Below, piece by piece: positions 56,051 through 63,983 of a stretch of DNA of 64,000 nt. This DNA is from Limnobacter sp. (GTDB taxonomy: Bacteria > Pseudomonadota > Gammaproteobacteria > Burkholderiales > Burkholderiaceae_B): positions 1-64,000 of the forward strand of contig JARWZZ010000007.1 in assembly GCA_029866125.1 (NCBI GenBank), given 5' to 3'. The notes below the pieces were generated by a model that saw nothing but the letters and a program-made list of their open reading frames with translations, was not told where the DNA came from and searched no databases. Positions within the stretch are counted from its first letter, which is position 1. Each line of letters starts with the position of its first letter. The translations under genes and the position numbers were made by a program.

Positions 56051-56542
56051 ATGCGCTTCGAACACCTCATCCAAATCAACGACCACAGCCTCATTGAAGT
56101 AGAAAACCTAAACCGAGCCCAACTTTGGTTCGGGTTGGTTGCTAGGGCCTACAAGCCCGCAAAATTCATCATGGGTATGGAAGGAGCTGACATTTTAGAC
56201 ACTCAGCTTCAAGAGGGCGTGATGCTGATTAAGCGCAGACTAGACTTTGGCAGTTTCAAAATTTTTGATGAAGTCGAGCTGCATGAGGAACAACGCACCG
56301 TCAACCGGATTTACCCCAGCGAGTTTTCAGGCGCAAGCAGCATGGTCATCCAAATCGAAGAACCTCAACCCGAGGAGCTTTGGCTGCGCTTTACCTACCA
56401 CATTGAAGACCTAGATGGCGCCAACCCCGAACAGGGGCTGAACAGCCAACAAATGAACGAAGCCCGCAGGCAAGCTTACAAAGCTGCGGACATCGACACC
56501 GTTACGATGATTCGTGAGCTGGCAAGGTCATTGCCAATTTGA
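56051..56542 (+). CDS. AtaL/DUF1857 SRPBCC-family protein
   Basis: A 163-residue protein resembling AtaL-like (DUF1857) members of the START/Bet v1 (SRPBCC) superfamily; MRFEHLIQINDHSLIEVENLNRAQLW is the characteristic opening. These have a hydrophobic ligand cavity; no biochemical role is established. The end overlaps the convergent sulfurtransferase gene by 41 nt. Confidence 0.75.
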   Translation: MRFEHLIQINDHSLIEVENLNRAQLWFGLVARAYKPAKFIMGMEGADILDTQLQEGVMLIKRRLDFGSFKIFDEVELHEEQRTVNRIYPSEFSGASSMVIQIEEPQPEELWLRFTYHIEDLDGANPEQGLNSQQMNEARRQAYKAADIDTVTMIRELARSLPI

Positions 56543-56855
56543 GAATTTGCCCCGAGCGATTACCTGACCGGCAATAGGCCACTGCCGGCATGGGCGACTC
56601 CTTCAACGCTTTTTGGAATGCCGCGGCAAGCTCAACACTGGGCATTTGGCCGATTTCCAAAGGTAGGTAATGGTAAGTCACTCCCAATGCCTTGGCTCGT
56701 GCCTCAAATTCCGCTCGTGGCGGCTGGTCAGCACCCTCACCATCAGGCCGATTGTTGATAAAAGTCTTGAAACCTTGGGCAACCAAAGCCTCAAAATCAG
56801 CCAGACTCAGCTGACTTGCCAACGCCAGCTCATCACTCACTTGTTGGAATTGCAT
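56502..56855 (-). CDS. DUF442-type sulfurtransferase/phosphatase-like protein
   Basis: A 117-residue protein of the family (TIGR01244, DUF442) often fused or linked to Blh metallo-hydrolases. FINNRPDGEGADQP and the P-loop YCRSGNRSG with Cys95 are diagnostic. Such domains have a dual-specificity-phosphatase fold, and in sulfide-oxidation systems act on persulfide. The MBL gene upstream by 11 nt makes a sulfide-detoxification role plausible. Confidence 0.8.
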   Translation of the reverse strand: MQFQQVSDELALASQLSLADFEALVAQGFKTFINNRPDGEGADQPPRAEFEARAKALGVTYHYLPLEIGQMPSVELAAAFQKALKESPMPAVAYCRSGNRSGQILKLAMTLPAHESS

Positions 56856-56866
56856 ACCAAAAACCC

Positions 56867-57730
56867 TTAAAACATATTTAACGGAATCTTCAAGTATCTC
56901 ACACCGTTGTCCTCTGGCTCGGGCAGGTGACCCGCACGCATGTTGATCTGCACAGCAGGAAGGATCAAAGTCGGCATCGCCAAAGTCCGGTCCTTTTCAG
57001 TACGCATCTTTACAAACTCAGACTCACCCACCCCTGAATGAACATGCACATTGTGTTGGCGTTGTTCCAACACGGTGGTCATGTACTTAGGCGCACGGTC
57101 ATTGGGCCGATAGTCATGGCACATCAAAATTTTGGTGTCTAACGGCAATGCAAACAGCTTTTGGATGGATTGGTACAAAGTGCGGGCGTCGCCACCGGGG
57201 AAGTCACAGCGTGCAGTTCCGTAATCGGGCATAAACAGCGTGTCGCCAACAAAAGCCGCATCCTCAACCAGGTAAGTCATGCAAGCGGGTGTATGCCCAG
57301 GCGTATGTATTGCCCTTGCTTTCAAGCCACCAATTTCAAACTCGTCCCCATCTTTAAACAAATGGTCAAACTGGCTTCCATCCCGAGCAAATTCAGAACC
57401 CGCGTTAAACACCTTACCAAAGGTATTCTGCACCGTCACAATGTGTTCACCAATACCCAACTTGCCACCCAACTGTTGCTGAATGTAAGGCGCGGCTGAC
57501 AAGTGATCTGCGTGCACATGGGTTTCTAGCACCCAATCCAACCTTGCACCCAAAACCTTGAGGCGCGCAATGATTGCATCTGCGGACTGAGTGCTTGATC
57601 GACCAGACTTGGCATCGAAATCCAACACACTGTCAATCACCGCAGCCCGTTTGCTTTGTGTATCTAAAACAATGTAACTGTAGGTGGAGGATGCTTGGTC
57701 AAAAAAAGGCTCTATCTGCATGAAAGTCAT
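56867..57730 (-). CDS. MBL-fold hydrolase, persulfide dioxygenase-like
   Basis: A 287-residue metallo-beta-lactamase-fold protein. HVHADHLSA is the HxHxDH motif, with GHTPACMTY and GDTLFMPD the further metal ligands. It resembles Blh/ETHE1-like enzymes of sulfide oxidation. The ATG at 57730 follows AGAGGAA at about 11 nt; ATG 57721 is the alternative. An inverted repeat at 57757-57778 overlaps the probable promoter. Co-transcribed with the sulfurtransferase. Confidence 0.83.
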   Translation of the reverse strand: MTFMQIEPFFDQASSTYSYIVLDTQSKRAAVIDSVLDFDAKSGRSSTQSADAIIARLKVLGARLDWVLETHVHADHLSAAPYIQQQLGGKLGIGEHIVTVQNTFGKVFNAGSEFARDGSQFDHLFKDGDEFEIGGLKARAIHTPGHTPACMTYLVEDAAFVGDTLFMPDYGTARCDFPGGDARTLYQSIQKLFALPLDTKILMCHDYRPNDRAPKYMTTVLEQRQHNVHVHSGVGESEFVKMRTEKDRTLAMPTLILPAVQINMRAGHLPEPEDNGVRYLKIPLNMF

Positions 57731-57756
57731 TGCTTTGTCATTCCTCTTACACACTT

Positions 57757-57778
57757 AATATGACTAAATGATCATATT
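57757..57778 (-). promoter_or_regulatory. Candidate operator of the MBL/sulfurtransferase genes
   Basis: AATATGA (57757-57763) and TCATATT (57772-57778) form a perfect 7-bp inverted repeat with an 8-nt spacer, 27 nt upstream of the MBL gene start. Spacing and A+T content fit ArsR-family regulators such as BigR; no such regulator gene is in the window. Confidence 0.45.
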
Positions 57779-57813
57779 TAAATTATACACACCAATCAAG
57801 ACAGCAATCCCTG

Positions 57814-57830
57814 ATTTAAGACTCTAAAAC
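57814..57830 (+). repeat. 17-bp motif, copy 2
   Basis: Identical to 56025-56041. It lies 26 nt before the MFS start codon. Confidence 0.5.
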
Positions 57831-57856
57831 CTGTGCAAGCGCCCAGGCCGCATACA

Positions 57857-59071
57857 ATGAACACAGCACCAAGGAGCCTCGTTTTGATTGACCGCCGCAT
57901 TTTTCTGCTATTGGCCAGCCTATCGGCATTCGCCCCACTGGCGATTGACCTCTACCTACCCAGCTTTACAGCCATGACAGCAGGGCTGAACACCACATTC
58001 GATCAGGTTCAACGCACAGTCAGCGTGTTTTTGGCGGGCTTTGCGCTGGGCATGTTGATCTACGGCCCAGTTTCAGATCGGCTTGGCCGCAGGCGCGTCA
58101 TTTTAATTGGTGTGGGCGTTTTTACCTTGGCTTCGGTGGCCTGCACACTGGCCCAAACCATCGAGCAATTGCAACTGTTCCGCATATTTCAAGCACTGGG
58201 CGGCGGCGCAGCCACCGTGGTTGCGCGGGCCACCGTGCGGGATTTGTTCGATGAACGCGAAGGCGCCAAAGCCTTGGCCTTAATCGCCATCACCACATCC
58301 CTTGCACCCCTAATTGCCCCAGTGGCGGGCGCATACATACTGCAATTGGGCAGCTGGCGCTGGGAATTCGCCACCCTAACCCTATTCGGCCTAGCTTGTT
58401 GGGCTGCCACATTTTTCATGTTGCCTGAAAGTTTGAAACCTGAAAACGCCCAAACCTCCATTCTCAAAGCCTTCAAGGCCTATTGGCAAGTGCTTGTGCA
58501 GCCCCAAAGCGTTTGGATCGTGCTGAGCGGTGCCCTGCTGTTTGCAGCCATGTTTTCGTACATCACCGCCATACCCTTTGTTTACATGGGCTTTCATGGG
58601 CTATCTGAAAAACTCTTCGGCTTGCTGTTCGGCATGAACATCATCAGCCTGATGATCTTAGGCTACATTTCATCCCGGACAGTCAAACACACAGGTACCC
58701 TCAAATTGATACGCATAGGCAGCATGGTGTGCCTAACAGGTGCAGGTTTGGTTGGCTTGGGCACCTACCCAACCCAGCCAAGCACCAGCTCATTGATAAT
58801 GACCGCAGGCGGGTTGTTTTTAGGCGTGGGGGCGTTGGGGTTTATTGCGCCCAACACGACAGCAAGGTTGCTGGCCACGCACAAAGAGCGGGCTGGGGCA
58901 GCTTCAGCCGTTTATGGCTGCGCTCAGTTTGGCTTAGGGGCTTTGGCAAGTGCCACCACCGCCGCGTGGCATGACGGCACGGCAAGGCCCATGGGCACGA
59001 TGTTTGTTGTATTGGCCTTGGCTTCAGCGTTGTGCAGCTTGATGATGAAAAAGCATGCAAACGAAGCATAA
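57857..59071 (+). CDS. Bcr/CflA-family drug-resistance exporter
   Basis: A 404-residue major facilitator transporter with 12 predicted helices. Start FLLLASLSAFAPLAIDLYLPSF and the GPVSDRLGRRRVI motif A are typical of Bcr/CflA, which export drugs such as bicyclomycin by proton antiport. The ATG at 57857 is preferred to a GTG 24 nt earlier. The substrate is not predictable. Convergent or divergent partner sharing: it diverges from the MBL hydrolase. Confidence 0.86.
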   Translation: MNTAPRSLVLIDRRIFLLLASLSAFAPLAIDLYLPSFTAMTAGLNTTFDQVQRTVSVFLAGFALGMLIYGPVSDRLGRRRVILIGVGVFTLASVACTLAQTIEQLQLFRIFQALGGGAATVVARATVRDLFDEREGAKALALIAITTSLAPLIAPVAGAYILQLGSWRWEFATLTLFGLACWAATFFMLPESLKPENAQTSILKAFKAYWQVLVQPQSVWIVLSGALLFAAMFSYITAIPFVYMGFHGLSEKLFGLLFGMNIISLMILGYISSRTVKHTGTLKLIRIGSMVCLTGAGLVGLGTYPTQPSTSSLIMTAGGLFLGVGALGFIAPNTTARLLATHKERAGAASAVYGCAQFGLGALASATTAAWHDGTARPMGTMFVVLALASALCSLMMKKHANEA

Positions 59072-59221
59072 CTTTCAATTGTAATCACAGAAGTCCAAAT
59101 TACTGACAAAGCTGAAGTAAAAATCGACAAAAAAATTGGACATTCAGAGCCTCATACGGTATGTTGTCACCCGGGTCACTAGACCTCCGAATTCTCTTTT
59201 TACATCGTTTAGCCCTGCCAA

Positions 59222-60091
59222 ATGGTTCAGACCAAAGCCCAAAGTGGCGATCGCCAGCCTGACGTCGAATGGCTCGACAGCCAGTACAACGTTCGTTCAT
59301 ACCTGCCAGATCACCAAAAAATCTTCGCCCGTTGGGCGGAGCAGTCCCGTTACGCCCGTTTTGACCTTGATGGTTACTGGAACTTGTTTTTTGGTGAATC
59401 CGAGGCCGAAACAGTCGACGTGGTACCCGGCAAAGCGGGCAAACCCCTGCTGGTGTTCATTCACGGCGGCTACTGGCGCTCGCTGGACAAATACGACTTC
59501 ACATTCATTGCCAAACCATTCGTCCAACGCGGCTACTCTGTGGCCCTGCTGAACTACGGCCTCATACCCAAAGTCACGATTGAAGACAGCGTGCGCCAAA
59601 CCCTGCGTGGCATTGAATGGTTGTACCGCAATGCTGAGCGGTTTGGCTACGACCGCAATCAAATGGTTGCATGCGGGCATTCTGCTGGCGGCCACTTGGC
59701 GGTCATGAGTGCCTTGGCATTCTGGCCCCTGTGGGCCGACGACCTTCCGCAAGATGTGATTAAATCCGTGGTTGCCATTTCCGGCATCTATGATTTAAGC
59801 CCCTTGGTGCACACGCCTTTCATTCAGCAAGACCTCAAACTGAATCAAAAGCGTACCCGCATGGTTAGCCCTGCATTGATGCCCAAGCCCACCGTGCCTG
59901 TGCACTTGGCTTTTGGCACCAAAGAAACCGATGCATTCAAAGAGCAAAGTGCTTACCTGGCCTCCCACTGGGGCTTGAGTGCGCCCCTGCAGGTGCAGGC
60001 CGACCACCTTACCGTGGTGGATCAAATTGCCGACACCAACAGTGAATTGTTCATGTTGATCCAAAACCAACTGCTGCTGCCTTCGCATTAA
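59222..60091 (+). CDS. Alpha/beta hydrolase, kynurenine formamidase-like
   Basis: A 289-residue alpha/beta hydrolase. The oxyanion-hole motif HGGYWRS, nucleophile elbow GHSAGGHLAV, and an acidic/His pair late in the protein (ADHLTVVDQ) form a Ser-Asp-His-like triad. HGGYW is typical of hormone-sensitive-lipase-like carboxylesterases, including bacterial kynurenine formamidases. No tryptophan-pathway genes are near. Activity unassigned. Confidence 0.75.
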   Translation: MVQTKAQSGDRQPDVEWLDSQYNVRSYLPDHQKIFARWAEQSRYARFDLDGYWNLFFGESEAETVDVVPGKAGKPLLVFIHGGYWRSLDKYDFTFIAKPFVQRGYSVALLNYGLIPKVTIEDSVRQTLRGIEWLYRNAERFGYDRNQMVACGHSAGGHLAVMSALAFWPLWADDLPQDVIKSVVAISGIYDLSPLVHTPFIQQDLKLNQKRTRMVSPALMPKPTVPVHLAFGTKETDAFKEQSAYLASHWGLSAPLQVQADHLTVVDQIADTNSELFMLIQNQLLLPSH

Positions 60092-60207
60092 AAATACACC
60101 TCATTCCGAGGGGTAATTAGGGCGGGTTATTCCCCCATGCTCAGTAGATTGAAGGCGCGCAGTTGGCCGTATAAATACAGTGTCAGAGATCGAGAAAGGA
60201 GATCACC

Positions 60208-60510
60208 ATGGCACTGTCCCTTGCCTATCAAAATTTTGCCCCCTCAAGCGTCAATCCAGCGGTGACTCGCCAAAACGTGGCCAAATCCAGATTCATGTGC
60301 AAAGCCGCCAGCATGTTCAAAGTGGGCGCACGCGTGTTGGTTCATGATTTACCGGCCACCGTGTTGGGCTACAACATCGCAGACTTTGGCCGTTGGTTGG
60401 GCATCAGCCACCCGGTCGTCATCGAACTGGACAGCGGCGAAGTGTTTTGCTGCAAATTGAGTGAAATCAGCGACTACCCCGTCAACACCGATAAAGAATC
60501 CCAGCACTGA
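60208..60510 (+). CDS. Small protein of unknown function
   Basis: A 100-residue protein with a very strong ribosome site (AAAGGAGA at about 7 nt). The first 35 residues are polar; the rest (SMFKVGARVLVHDLPATVLGYN, then HPVVIELDSGEVFCCKLSEIS) looks like a small beta-barrel, similar in flavour to SH3-like or carbohydrate-binding folds. I do not recognise it. The upstream TATAAA at about 60170 may be its promoter. It stands alone. Confidence 0.6.
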   Translation: MALSLAYQNFAPSSVNPAVTRQNVAKSRFMCKAASMFKVGARVLVHDLPATVLGYNIADFGRWLGISHPVVIELDSGEVFCCKLSEISDYPVNTDKESQH

Positions 60511-60582
60511 ATTTACCACCCTAAGCTGCCTACACCATTGGTTTAAACTTTCACTTCATCAGCAAGCGGAAGGAATGGCAAA

Positions 60583-61479
60583 ATGGCGGATACAAAACGG
60601 GTCGGGTTCATCGGCTTAGGCAATATGGGCTCAGCCATGGTTAGGCACCTAGCCCTTGCCGGGTACACGGTTGCAACATGGTCCCGAAGCGCGCATCGCT
60701 ATACTGAACTTGAAGACCTGCCCCTCACACGACTAGACACCTGCTCCGAGGTGTTTTCCAGCTGCAACCTCATTTGCCTCAACGTCACCACCACAAACGA
60801 TGTGGAACACTTGCTTTTTGGCCCAGAAGGGGCTGCGAATCATGCCAAGCCCGGTAGCCTGATTGTTGACTTCAGCACGATTGATGCATCTGCAGTGGCG
60901 CAGTTTTCAGCGCGGCTGAAGAAAGAACACCAAATTGACTTCATTGACTGCCCCGTATCCGGCGGCGCGACTGGCGCACGAGCAGCCACGCTGAGCATGA
61001 TGGCAGGTGGCCCACGCCATCGTTTTGACGAAGTTGAACCCATGCTGAAACACCTGGGCAAAACCATCCGATATGTTGGCACCAGTGGTGCGGGGCAAGC
61101 CATCAAAGCAGCCAATCAAATGGTAATGTGCATTTGCCTAAACGGCATTGCCGAAGCCATGAACTATGCGAAAGCACAAGGTGCTGACTTGCAGGCCACC
61201 TTGGAGCTTTTACAAGCAGGCTTGGCTGGCAGCAAGGTGCTGGATTGGGCTGGGCCGCACATGGCAGAGGGGTTTACGCGCCCTGCTTCAATTGAAGCTC
61301 GCTTGCATGCCAAAGATGTTCAAATGGTGGCTGACGCGGCTCGTGCTCAAGGTTTACACCTGCCTTTGTTGGAGCAAACAGCTCAGAATTTGAGTGAGTT
61401 GGTGCGCACTGGGATGGGGAATGAAGACACCAGCCGGGTGTTTGAGGTGGTAGCTGCGCATCTCCGTAGTTCGGGGTGA
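60583..61479 (+). CDS. 3-hydroxyisobutyrate/tartronate-semialdehyde reductase-like
   Basis: A 298-residue beta-hydroxyacid dehydrogenase. GFIGLGNMGSAMVRHL is the NAD(P)-binding motif, DCPVSGGATGARAATLSMMAGG the substrate loop, and GAGQAIKAANQM carries the catalytic Lys. GarR, MmsB and related enzymes share these; the sugar-acid or valine-pathway substrate cannot be told apart. An 11-bp repeat array begins 2 nt after its stop. Confidence 0.85.
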   Translation: MADTKRVGFIGLGNMGSAMVRHLALAGYTVATWSRSAHRYTELEDLPLTRLDTCSEVFSSCNLICLNVTTTNDVEHLLFGPEGAANHAKPGSLIVDFSTIDASAVAQFSARLKKEHQIDFIDCPVSGGATGARAATLSMMAGGPRHRFDEVEPMLKHLGKTIRYVGTSGAGQAIKAANQMVMCICLNGIAEAMNYAKAQGADLQATLELLQAGLAGSKVLDWAGPHMAEGFTRPASIEARLHAKDVQMVADAARAQGLHLPLLEQTAQNLSELVRTGMGNEDTSRVFEVVAAHLRSSG

Positions 61480-61480
61480 G

Positions 61481-61577
61481 TCGTTGCTGCTTCGGTGATG
61501 CTTCGGTGATGCTTCGGTGATGCTTCGGTGATGCTTCGGTGATGCTTCGTTGCTGCTTCGTTGCTGCTTCGGTGTTG
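61481..61577 (+). repeat. 11-bp tandem array after the dehydrogenase gene
   Basis: A partial unit then eight 11-bp units from 61490: five identical CTTCGGTGATG, two CTTCGTTGCTG, one CTTCGGTGTTG. It starts 2 nt after the stop codon. Confidence 0.9.
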
Positions 61578-61675
61578 CTACGTCACCTTTTCGCACCTCG
61601 GCCTGAGTCGTTGCTGCTTGAATGGCCTTGTCTCCGCACACCCTCTGCCTGTCCATGCCCCGCACGCAACTCGCT

Positions 61676-61702
61676 GAACCAGAACTTCCCAAGTTCTGGT
61701 TC
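61676..61702. other. Perfect 12-bp hairpin
   Basis: 61676-61687 and 61691-61702 are exact complements with a 3-nt loop. A second hairpin (61731-61750, 8-bp stem) follows 28 nt on. Neither has a T run; they may be mRNA 3' structures or a small RNA. Confidence 0.6.
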
Positions 61703-61999
61703 TAGCTCAAACATGCGTGACGCGGGGGCTCTTCAGCCTTGGGGCTGAAGACCAATGTACAGTTGCGAGGGCTTGGCGGCGGCCCTTCTTCAATCGCAGC
61801 ACGACTTCAGGCTGACGGCGCTTGGGTGACTGCGCTGGTGATGATGCAGGTGACATTGCCGGGACGTGGTTTCGAGGGGTGCTGGCGCGGCTGGGGTTAC
61901 CTATGCCGATGCCGATGCCGCCAGCATTGTCACCGCCCCAAGCTGCCGCGCAAGCGCAATCAGGCAGAACCGGATAAGCGCTTCAGGGGACGCGCCGGG

Positions 62000-62056
62000 C
62001 GACAAAACACATCTACATCGATGAATCTAAGCACGCTGTGGAGCCCGGAAACAAGC
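62000..62056 (+). repeat. 57-bp direct repeat, copy 1
   Basis: Matches 62107-62163 with about 8 differences (start CGACAAAACACATCT; end GAGCCCGGAAACAAGC). Spacing 107 bp. Confidence 0.75.
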
Positions 62057-62106
62057 GGAACCAAGCGTTCCGGTCTGTCGATTGTGATTGAAATGGCAGC
62101 GAGAAC

Positions 62107-62163
62107 CGACAAAACACATCTGCACCGATCCATCCAAGCACGCTTTGGAGCCCGGAAACAAGC
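62107..62163 (+). repeat. 57-bp direct repeat, copy 2
   Basis: The second copy ends 11 nt before the aidB stop codon. Confidence 0.75.
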
Positions 62164-62174
62164 AGCATCAACGC

Positions 62175-63878
62175 TTAGGCCTTTGCAACCGCTGGGTCCC
62201 CGCGTTCAATAATGGCCTTTACATCCATGCCTTTGGGTAAAGCACCATAGTTGTGATGACCACGCGCGCCCAAACGGCTTGCGCAAAACGCCTCACTGAC
62301 CGGAGAAGGGGCGTTGCGCACCAGCAATGAAGCTTCAAAAGCCAGGGCCATTTGGTCGACCATCGCTCGTGCACTGTGTTGAAGGCCATAGGTATCTTGC
62401 GGGTTGATTTGAGCAAATTGTTGGCCCAAGTTATCCAGATAGCTATCCAAGATGGAGTTGCCGCCCCTTGCTTTTTCCAGCTCACTATTAAAAGCAAACA
62501 AAACGCTGGGGTCTTTTCCGATTGCGCGGAGTACATCCAAGCATTGCACGTTGCCGCTGCCTTCCCAAATTGGGTTGATTACGGACTCACGGAACAAACG
62601 AGGGTAAATCGAGTTTTCCATCACGCCGCTGCCGCCAATGCATTCCATAATTTCGTAGGTGTGTTGGGGCGCACGTTTGCAGATCCAGTATTTGCCGACC
62701 GCATTGGCCAGCCTACCTAGCTTGGCTTCATGTTCGTTGCTGTCTTTGTGGTCCAAGGCGTAGGCCATGCGCATGGCAAAGGCAATGCCGCCTTCATATT
62801 CCAGTTGCAGGTCTGCCAGTACGTTTTGCATCAAAGGCTGATCCAGCAATTTTGCGCCAAATGCGCCTCGTTGACGGCAGTGGTGAATTGCGTTGGCCAC
62901 GCCAGCTCGCATCAGCCCAGCCGAGGCACCCATGCAATCAAAACGCGTCAAACTGACCATCTCAATAATGGTGGGTACACCGCGGCCTTCTTCACCAATC
63001 AGCCAGCCTTGTGCTCCACGAAACTCCACTTCGCTGGAGGCATTTGATTTGTTGCCCATTTTGTCTTTGAGGCGAATCACGTTCAGTGCATTCTTGGTGC
63101 CATCAGGCAGCCAACGGGGTACGGCAAAGCAAGATACGCCCGCTGGCGTTTGGGCCAACACCAAAAACACATCGCACATGGGGGCTGACAAAAACCATTT
63201 GTGACCCACCAGTGAATAAAGCTTACCCGGCCCCGCTTCTGCAACTGGGGTGGCTTGAGTGGAGTTGGCACGCACGTCCGACCCGCCTTGCTTCTCGGTC
63301 ATGCCCATCCCCACGGTAATGGACAGCTTTTCATCCACTGGTACATTGCGTGGGTCATACCCGCGGTGCAAAATTTTTGATTCAAACAGGGCTGCCACTT
63401 CAGGCTGAAGTCGAAAACTGGGTATGGATGCAAACGTCATGGTGACCGGGCAACCGTGGCCGGCCTCCACTTGCGAATGCATGAATGCTTTGGCACCGCG
63501 CACCACATGCGCCCCGTCGCGAGGGTTCGTCCAAGGGGAGGAGTGCAACCCTTCCGTCAAGGAGGTGGTCATCAGTGTGTGATACGCCGCGTGATAGCGA
63601 ACCTGGTCAACCCGATTGCCAAAGCGGTCATGGGTATCCAGCTCGGGCGTGTATTTGTTGGCAAGGTAGCCCAACTCCAAGTACTCGGGCTTGCCACACT
63701 TGTCGCCAAAAGCGGCCAAGTCGTTTAGGCCCCAAGCACCACCCTCACGGTTCACCCCATCCAGCAATGCAGCGTCGGTGGTGAACAAATTGTAGTTGCT
63801 CAATTCGCTGGCCACATTGTGGACCTGATGTGTTTCACCCAGCTGTGCTGCGTTTTGAAGTTCGATGGCAGTTTTCAT
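62175..63878 (-). CDS. aidB: AidB-type acyl-CoA dehydrogenase
   Basis: A 567-residue member of the AidB subfamily. Core acyl-CoA dehydrogenase motifs include GMGMTEKQGGSDVRAN and, in the C-terminal domain, ECIGGSGVMENS. The N-terminal and C-terminal extensions exceed the 380-residue classical length, as in E. coli AidB, which protects against alkylation damage. Isovaleryl-CoA-like activity is possible but weak in AidB. The ATG at 63878 follows AGGAAT. Confidence 0.88.
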   Translation of the reverse strand: MKTAIELQNAAQLGETHQVHNVASELSNYNLFTTDAALLDGVNREGGAWGLNDLAAFGDKCGKPEYLELGYLANKYTPELDTHDRFGNRVDQVRYHAAYHTLMTTSLTEGLHSSPWTNPRDGAHVVRGAKAFMHSQVEAGHGCPVTMTFASIPSFRLQPEVAALFESKILHRGYDPRNVPVDEKLSITVGMGMTEKQGGSDVRANSTQATPVAEAGPGKLYSLVGHKWFLSAPMCDVFLVLAQTPAGVSCFAVPRWLPDGTKNALNVIRLKDKMGNKSNASSEVEFRGAQGWLIGEEGRGVPTIIEMVSLTRFDCMGASAGLMRAGVANAIHHCRQRGAFGAKLLDQPLMQNVLADLQLEYEGGIAFAMRMAYALDHKDSNEHEAKLGRLANAVGKYWICKRAPQHTYEIMECIGGSGVMENSIYPRLFRESVINPIWEGSGNVQCLDVLRAIGKDPSVLFAFNSELEKARGGNSILDSYLDNLGQQFAQINPQDTYGLQHSARAMVDQMALAFEASLLVRNAPSPVSEAFCASRLGARGHHNYGALPKGMDVKAIIERGDPAVAKA

Positions 63879-63942
63879 GTTGGTCGATTCCTGAATCAAT
63901 GCGCGCTGTGTCTAGCGTTAAGTATAAGAGTAATACTAAAGG

Positions 63943-63983
63943 TAATTACATAAAATATCAAATAATGAATAAAAATGTAATTA
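63943..63983 (-). promoter_or_regulatory. Inverted repeat upstream of aidB
   Basis: TAATTACAT (63943-63951) and ATGTAATTA (63975-63983) form a perfect 9-bp inverted repeat with a 23-nt A+T-rich spacer, 65-105 nt before the aidB start. A possible operator; no regulator recognised. Confidence 0.4.

Larger units (their letters stand above)
61578..62174. other. Repeat-rich stretch without a supportable gene
   Basis: About 600 nt, with open frames that look like shadows. It holds two perfect hairpins (61676-61687 with 61691-61702; 61731-61738 with 61743-61750) and two 57-bp direct repeats (62000, 62107). Confidence 0.6.

Noticed and set aside
61354-61692. Minus-strand frame with repeated SPKHHRS-like peptide
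   Set aside because: The peptide repeat is only the translation of the 11-bp DNA array and it overlaps the real dehydrogenase gene.
61739-62212. Open frame of 157 codons on the plus strand in the repeat-rich gap
   Set aside because: No ribosome site, odd composition with Cys/Arg runs (CRCRCRQHC), crosses the 57-bp repeats and overlaps the end of aidB; most likely non-coding.
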